This document shows, piece after piece, positions 57,450 through 64,000 of a DNA stretch of 64,000 nt. The notes beneath the pieces were generated by a model. It was not told the DNA's origin. It was given only the letters and a program-made list of their open reading frames with translations, and made no database searches. This DNA comes from Gnetum montanum (lineage: Eukaryota; Streptophyta; Gnetopsida; Gnetales; Gnetaceae). The stretch covers positions 587,883 to 651,882 of the forward strand of contig MNCI01023527.1 of NCBI GenBank assembly GCA_015680685.1. Reading direction: 5' to 3'. A program made the translations under genes and the position numbers. Every line of letters starts with the position of its first letter. Position 1 is the stretch's first letter.

Positions 57450-58930
57450 ATTTGTAGTTCTAACTAGAAGGCTATCAAACCTTATGATAGGAAACAATTT
57501 CTTCTAGATTGTGCCTGCCAGAAGGTAGAAAATCATCCTATTGCAAATTCTAGGCAAACTGCAAGGAAGTATGACTAACAACCTTTGCATTCTCTTCTAG
57601 AAGGGAACAACTACTAAGTATTTAAGGCCTCTAGAAGATAGAGGGCCAACTAAAAGGTTGAAGATCATTTCAAAGGCACATAGAGCTTTTGGTAGGAAAC
57701 AATTACTCTAAGATTGTGGCTTCGAAAAGGGAGAGGGTCATCTAATTGCAAATTCCAATAAACTGTGATGAAGTACAACTAACTCTCTCTTGTAATTCCA
57801 ACCGAAAGAAATCCAAACCTTCTAGAAGGGAACAACTACTTGAAATTTGAGGATACAAGTAGGAAGAGGATCATCTAGAAGCCTAAAGATCATTTAGAAG
57901 TTACTCAAACCTCCTAGTAGGGAACAATTGCTCCAAGATTATGGCTTTTAGAAACAAGAGGGTCATCTAGTTGCAAATTCCAACTAAACTACAAGGAAGT
58001 ACAACTAGAACCTTCCTGTAGTTCCAACCAAAAGGCAACTAGACCTTCTATAAGGGAAAAATTTCTTGAAATTTGAGGCTACCTAAAGGAAGAGGGTCAT
58101 ATGGAAGGTTGAGGATCATTTGAAAGGCACTCAATCCTTCCACTAGGGAACAACTGCTCCAAGATTGTGACTTTTGGAAGGTAGAGGTTCATCCAGTAGT
58201 GAATTTTAACCAGAATACAAGGATATGCTACTATCATCCTCCCATAGTCCCAACCAAAAGGCACTCAAACCTTATGAATGGGAATAATTGCTCTAAGATT
58301 GTGGCTTCTAGAAGGCAGTGGATCATCCCATTGCAAATTCTAGACAAACTGCAAGGACTTGCTACTAGTGCCCTCCTATAGTCTAGACTGGAAGATACCT
58401 AGACCTTTTGGAAGGGAACAATTTCTTTGAGATTGTAGCTAGTATAAGGCAAAGGATCATTTAGTTGCAAAATGTAGCTAAACTGTGAGGAAGTACAACT
58501 AGCACCCGTCCTTAGTCCTAAGAAAAAGACACTTAGACCTTTTAGAAGGAAATAGTTACTTGGACTTTTAAGTTATTAGAAGGAAGAGGGTCATCTAAAA
58601 GGATGAAGATCATATTAAAGGTATTAATACCTTTTTATTATGAATAATTTCTTGGAGATTATGCCCTCCAAAAGGTAGAGGGCTGTCCTCTACTAAGGTT
58701 TAGGTAAACTATGAGGACATGCAACTACCATCCTCCTATAGTCCCTATTGGAAGGCATTAAGACCTTCTAGAGGATCAACAAGTTACAAATCCTAGCTAA
58801 ACTATGAGAAAGTGTAACTAGCACATTAGCATAGCCCTAATCGGAAGATAATCAGGCCTTTTGAAAGGGAACAATTATTTGGAGTTTGAGGCTATCAAAA
58901 GAAAGAGGATCATCTAGAAGGTAGAAGATC
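57450..58930 (+). repeat. Two-unit minisatellite array, copy B
   Basis: Same units and order as the copy A array, with a somewhat greater length. Unit starts (GGGAACAAYT-like) show the two step classes of about 90 and 135 bp. Perfect TTCTAGAA palindromes lie at 57595, 57820 and 58306. The ORF at 58199-58381 arises from the repeat. Confidence 0.8.
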
Positions 58931-59000
58931 ACACTTTGACTTATATGTAACTAGTAATGATTTCGTAGTTGTATAATTGAGGACTATGAGCATGTGGTTT

Positions 59001-59135
59001 GCATGTCTTCACATTGTTCACTTGCACTACAAGGTCATGCAATTTTCATGTCTTTGCATTGTTCACTTGCATTGTGAGTACATGCAATTTACATGTCTTT
59101 GCACTATTCACTTGCACTACAAGTACATGCACATT
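59001..59135 (+). repeat. 45-bp tandem repeat, three units (copy B)
   Basis: CATGTCTT words start at 59002, 59047 and 59092, an exact 45-bp period (15 codons). This explains the periodic ORF at 58977-59162. Copy A has two units. Confidence 0.8.
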
Positions 59136-60159
59136 GTAGTGCATCACATGGGTTACATTTGAAACTATGAGATGAATGTGATCCACATATTTTCAACACT
59201 ATTTTCACTCTAGTTTTGGATATTTACTCTTAGAAACTTCATGGTCACATGACATTGGCACTATTTTTTTGGAAAGTCTATAGCTGAACTATGACTTGCA
59301 TGCCACTAGCACTATTTTCAAATTACTATGATATTTTAACTATGAGGGCATTCATGCTCGCAATGCATTAGCATTGTTTTGTCTAGAAGGCCTATGATGA
59401 ACTATGATATGCATGTCACTTGCACTTTTAAGTTTTGAGAGTGTGATATGCATGTCACTCACATGTTACTAGCACTGGATTTCAACAACATTGAAAAGTT
59501 TTGAAAGAATACAAAATAATTGTCTAGAAATACACATATGTAATGGATATTTCTCTAAAACACAACATATTATATACACTCTTCACCTACTACTAAAAAG
59601 CTTGCATAATGCAAACTATAAAAGTCAAACTTGCCTTATTTGAAACTCTCTACTAGCCTTATTTGAAAACTTTGGATAAAAATCAAAATTACTCCTATTT
59701 AAAGTTGTTAGAGAAATTTATCCATATATAATTGAAAATTTATCAAATCACATGTATTAATCATTGAAACTTTTTGTGTGCTAAAATTGGACTATTTTTA
59801 TTAATTACATTAGAGAACTTATGGATTTATAGAACCAATTTAGTGTTAACAATCTTTTTTTGCATAATGCTTGTATATCTCAACAACCTATTAGAATTGA
59901 ATTTGTAACACTGAAAGATGCAAGCCATGAACCTTAACGAACAAATCACAGTTTGATATGAATCAATCATAGCATCAAAAGTAATACTTCTAGTTCCTTG
60001 AAACATCAATGTATAAAAATAATAGAAGCATGTAAAGTATTAGTTAGAGAAGATAAAATACCCCATTAATCTACAACATTTAACACAAAAATTATGCATT
60101 GGATTATGTTATTGATTATAAAAAAGGTGCTAGTAAGAGACTATGTAAATACATAAATA
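59136..60159. other. Non-coding module interior, copy B
   Basis: No gene is seen. It corresponds to 11926-12989 of copy A with similar loosely repeated words. Confidence 0.5.
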
Positions 60160-61600
60160 TCATGCAAAAGTAATGTCAGAGGTGACTATCATTGAATACA
60201 TATACATATATACAATGGTGTAGCCAAATCCTACTACATTGTTATCTTGAGCTTCATTCAAATCCCCAATATGCATGAAATCTATCTTTTTGATAGTATC
60301 ATCAACCTTAGTGATTGGTTGCTCCTTCATTCTAATTGTTCCTAATCGTCCCGCCTCTATCTCATGGACCAGAGTGGTCATTCAAACAAACACAAGGTTA
60401 GGAATTTCCTCCATTGTCCTTGAACTAGAGGACTCATGTAATGACTGGAAATGTTTAGATGAGTATTTATCCAATGATTGAACATTCACAGAGAGGTGGG
60501 TAAGCCTCTTATCCATCCATCCAAAATGGTAATGGATCTCTAACTCCATGGCATACATGTAGGTAATTAACCTGCCCTCCATTGCCTCTAAGTAGGCAAA
60601 AAGCACTATACCATCTTGAAACTATTATTTTTGCTAGTCAAGATTGATAGGAGCAACCTACATCTCCTTGGTATGCCCATAAAACTAATCCCAATTAATC
60701 TTTTCATCATCTTCTGGGATATGTGGGTCTAGGAGCCAAGTGACATCATTAAGTCATCTTCTAGGGACATGCTAGGCATAGAATGTACATGCCAAATGTG
60801 GCAATTAATCCTCACTAAAAACTTACAATTCTCTATCATCTGCCTTAAGTTTAGAGATTTTCCAATGCATGAAAAGAGTAGACATGACTTATGCGAAATG
60901 CACTGCAATAACATCTCTACTAACAATCTTCATTCTCCGCATGATAATGTGGGGATAGTTTAGTGAATGTTTCCCTTGTAAATCTAGTAGAACCATCAGG
61001 ATGAAGGACATCACATTACTATGATGCATGACAACTAGGGGGTTTGGGTAAATTACCTGGATAAGAACTCTCCATTGTGGATTGAAGTTCCTATAAGACC
61101 ATCCTATCCCAACAATGTCCACCTCAAGCACCTTACCCAATAGCTGTGTTTTTTTGTTAGAATTAACAGTCACAAAATACTCCCTCTATGCACCAATATA
61201 CATGTTAAGTACATACTCCAAGATCTACTTGAGTTTACAACGAAGTCATCAATCTCGACCACCTTCAAAATAGGTTATCCTCAATGATGTGTCACATAAA
61301 ATTGACAGAACTCCTCATAATAATTAGGATCTTTGGTGATGATGAAATCAAGATGTTGTTCAACAAGCTTGTTAAGCATCTCTAGCCAAACAAGCTATAT
61401 CAAGGACTAGAAGTTCGTTGGACTCCACAAGGGGGCTAATCTGAGTTTCACCTTCCTTCGTTGTTGCTCCTCTCATGTTAATGTCTCCTATGCATACTGA
61501 TCTACCTCCTACTCTTTGGAAACCTCTCATGCAATAACCTAAGAGCCTACCTAATATCTTTGATGTGTTTTTGCTCTCTCTCATACCTCTTGCACTCAAC
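60160..61600 (-). pseudogene. Plant-transposon-like ORF (PF20167-like), copy B
   Basis: Minus-strand counterpart of 12990-14400. The core (61173-60889) reads WSYRNFNPQWRVLIQVIYP, then MHHSNVMSFILMVLLDLQGK, LNYPHIIM and RDVIAV. This fits the W-x-x-x-I, H-S-x-V, LLL-x-x-G, N-x-x-x-II order of the uncharacterised plant transposon family. The tail (60606-60382 and 60381-60160) is polar and helix-rich, one frame with a single stop between. Stops at 60754-60756 (TGA) and 60658-60660 (TAG) match copy A exactly. A frameshift follows HFA near 60895. It converges on the Ulp1-like gene. Function unknown; the family match is by eye. Confidence 0.5.
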
Positions 61601-62239
61601 CAGATCTCCTACTAGTATCTGGTTGTGATGACACTCCTTTTTGAGAAAAAAAAATATTATAGCTTAACTATTAACAATTAAATGCATTATCAGGATACCA
61701 TGTTTTTTCAACTTAGTTAGATACAAAATTTTTATTACATCACTGTATGATGCCAATGATAACAAAGATTAAAGAATGTAACATCAACTATACTCAACAT
61801 ACATTAACTTTTTCAAATGCTCTGTTATAATAGCAGAAATAGCCTTTTTAATTAAGAAAGATGTTTTTATTGAAATCATGATGGTTTAAATTTTGTTTTC
61901 CTATATTTTTGATTGTTTTCAATATTCTCTATGGTTTTCATGAGTCTTTTAAAAATGATATGATATCATTGTTTACCAGGTATGATTCTACTAAATATTT
62001 CATGCTAAAGGTTTTACTAAAGATTTTTAATGCTAGTTTTGGAGGAGATGATATTACTAAATAGTGAAGAAGATAAAGGGGTAGTATATATCTTTTCTTT
62101 ATTTTAATGCTGCTACTAGTTATTAGTAATTGCTACTTCAACAACTTTATAATTTTAATTCAATTAAAATTTTTTCTAAATTTCATTATGAATTGATGAT
62201 TGTATTGCATTTGTCTTCACTCGTATATCATTCTATTTT
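61601..62239. other. Spacer between divergent coding remnants, copy B
   Basis: It lies between the minus-strand pseudogene and the small plus-strand remnant, so if both were genes this would be a shared promoter region. AT-rich; corresponds to 14401-14959 of copy A. No specific site was identified. Confidence 0.35.
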
Positions 62240-62625
62240 GTTTCTATTTAGATATAAGCATCATTGTCTTTTTGACTATAATCAAATGAAGGATTATCTA
62301 CCCATGACAAAGAAAAGAAGAAAATTATCAAGAAAATCAATGTCCTAGATAATGCAAGGGAAGGTAGGGGGAACATGTTGAGAGTTAGTCTTCTTTTGAA
62401 GTGTTTAAATAACCTCTTTTTTAAATATTTTTTCTTTATACAAAAGGGAATTTTAGCTAATTATTTGATTATTTTGGTTGTCTCATCACAGCTACTAGAA
62501 GACCAAAGAATAGTGCTCTTGAAGTTCAACCAGAGTTTGAAGTGGTTACTGAAGCGGTTATAGCCTCTCTTGAATATATTATCAAAAATTAGATTGTTGA
62601 GGTTTGTTAGGAAATACGTGCATTT
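62240..62625 (+). pseudogene. Small plus-strand coding remnant, copy B
   Basis: A basic segment (MTKKRRKLSRKSMS, from 62307) resembles a nuclear localisation signal. After an intron-like stretch ending TCATCACAG (acceptor at 62479-62480), the peptide ATRRPKNSALEVQPEFEVV and VIASLEYIIKN follow. Copy A keeps the same frame, with shared stops here at 62590 and 62608. Frame conservation between diverged copies indicates former coding. I do not recognise the product. Confidence 0.42.
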
Positions 62626-63229
62626 TTAAGTTGAAGATAAATTCATTGTATTCTATTTAAACTATTTCAAAGGTTAGATTCCACTTTATCTATATCTCTC
62701 ATTTCACAAGAACATATATAGGCATATATAGGCAAGAAGATTGTTTGAACAACATTGCTAACACATATGATGTTTGAACATCATAAAGTTATAACAAGAT
62801 TAAAATGTAGGAAGTTGGTTAAAAATATATGAAATTACTATTCTATATAATACAAGGTACACAAAGAAATAATCCGATATAAAGTAGACAAGAAACAAAG
62901 GAAGTGTTACTACAATCCCTACAAAGAGAATACAAAACTCTAAAAATAAATGAAGACAACATTGCTACAATTGCTTATATAGTCCCATGATGTACCAGAT
63001 TAAGTTATTTTTAAAATATCTACAAATGATAGAGAAGTATTGATTGCAAATGAAACATTGAATCAAAAATTTATAGAACACAACCATGTGCAACCATGAA
63101 AGAAATAATATACTACATTCTAGCCATTTCATAAATAATAGCCATTAATAAATTTGTAAAATTGTTAGACTATCGTAGGTAACCCTAGCATGAGAAAAAG
63201 GGAAACAAATTTTGAATTATGTTGAGGCT

Positions 63230-63545
63230 TAAGTTACCCTGCTACTTGATGAAGTGTCTTCGGTTGGCTACATCAATGAGATGCCATCAATGTGATCCCA
63301 TTGAGGAGATGGTATCAACCAGACCTTGTTGATGGAATCCCATTGACGTAGGGTTTCCCATGTTGACATGTATTCATCGACATGAAATCCTATTAGGTCT
63401 ATAAATTCAACACCCTAGCCATGTTAATGGGGAACTCTTACAATTTGTTTCCATGAGAGATAGAATAATTTTCTAGGTACCCACGGTAGGAGTTAAGGAG
63501 TGTATGGATCTTTATTTGAGCACTGTTGTACCTAAGCACTATACT
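63230..63545 (+). promoter_or_regulatory. Conserved module end, copy B
   Basis: Counterpart of 16010-16335. The TATA-like word is changed to TATAAATTC here, and the ATCAATGAGAT-type short repeats are partly lost. Confidence 0.4.
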
Positions 63546-63583
63546 GTATGTAGTAATAAAGAGAATATTTTTTGATAAACCTT

Positions 63584-64000
63584 GTAGCACTTGGACTAGC
63601 TTAATGATTTATTTATTCATTTATTATTTTCATTAATTAAGTGATTAATTAAGCTTAGATTATTAGGAATTTGTGTAATTAATTAATTAAGCTAAATAGA
63701 CTAGCATACATAATTATGACCACTTTAACCATATGTATAACACTTGGTAATCCTAGTAGTACTTAATGCTTGGTTTCCCAACAGTGTTGTATGTGTTCAA
63801 GATGTGTATGGAATGTGGGATCAAATGCTTATGTTAGGATAGTTAGTTATTAATTAGTAATTAAGTTAGTATAATTAATTAATTAATTTACTCTTAATCT
63901 ATTACCAAAAATAGGTGAAAAAATATAAAATAATAAAAATCATGTGTCTCAATTACCCTTAACCATACAACTAAGCCTCATAATTGTAGTTGGGAAGACA
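63584..64000 (+). repeat. Diverged LTR fragment, opposite orientation
   Basis: TAGCACTTGGACTAG through TTGGTAATCCTAGTAG, CAACAGTGTTGTATGTGTTC and AAATATAAAATAATAAAAATC aligns with the reverse complement of the solo LTR (about 33650 down to 33300). It is thus a fourth member of that LTR family, on the plus strand, lacking the U3/TATA start and running beyond the window. Confidence 0.65.

Larger units (their letters stand above)
55040..63545 (+). mobile_element. 8.5-kb repeated module, copy B
   Basis: Homologous to 8105-16335 in the same order and orientation. Differences are dispersed substitutions, small indels, a longer minisatellite and one extra 45-bp unit. Upstream of 55040 the Ulp1-like gene continues, so the real element extends further left than the shared part. 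Downstream, homology ends a few bases after AAGCACTA, and a diverged LTR piece starts about 40 bp later. Confidence 0.8.

Noticed and set aside
58977-59162. 61-codon ORF with 15-residue periodicity
   Set aside because: It is a by-product of the 45-bp tandem repeat and has no counterpart ORF in copy A.

Overview
The window looks like repeat-filled nuclear DNA from a seed plant with a large genome. AT-rich sequence, many old and heavily mutated transposon remnants, no intact host gene and a short plant-type telomere motif (TTTAGGG) point that way. A gymnosperm such as a conifer is my best guess, but this is inference. I found no rRNA, tRNA or CRISPR, and every recognisable coding region is broken by stops or frameshifts.

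Layout. 0-7 kb: degenerate short repeats, a minus-strand broken transposon-like coding block (2.6-5.1 kb), a TAGCGTAG-rich tract (5.4-6.7 kb) and a 55-bp minisatellite. 7.2-8.1 kb: a Ty3/gypsy reverse-transcriptase pseudogene cut off by copy A of a large module. 8.1-16.3 kb (copy A) and 55.0-63.5 kb (copy B): two direct copies of an 8.2-8.5 kb module. Each carries a plus-strand Ulp1/C48-protease-like pseudogene, a two-unit minisatellite, a minus-strand plant-transposon-like pseudogene, a small plus-strand coding remnant and a conserved end segment. 16.8-20.3 kb: a third, inverted minisatellite array joined to a truncated minus-strand gypsy integrase. 23-30 kb: SINE-like units, a gypsy primer site and gag, then a LINE. 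30.2-31.1 kb: a small coding-like fragment with exact tandem duplications. 32.2-32.7 kb: a Ty1/copia RNase H remnant.

32.8-37.9 kb: a gypsy element (two LTRs, tRNA-Met-type primer site, gag and protease remnants, no polymerase) whose 5' LTR was later hit by a solo LTR of another family. 39.0-45.0 kb: a complete minus-strand member of that second family, with 906-911-bp LTRs, target-site duplication ATCAT, a decayed tRNA-Asp-type primer site and only gag-like coding. A fourth, oppositely oriented LTR piece runs off the right end. 45-50 kb: SINE-like units, a LINE 3' end, a hAT-like transposase remnant and a coiled-coil remnant.

The best candidate for something undescribed is the duplicated 8-kb module. 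Its two copies share at least seven stop codons and a Cys-to-Tyr change at the protease active site, yet also carry private stops. It was therefore already broken when it was copied. Domain calls rest on motif recognition by eye, without database searches.
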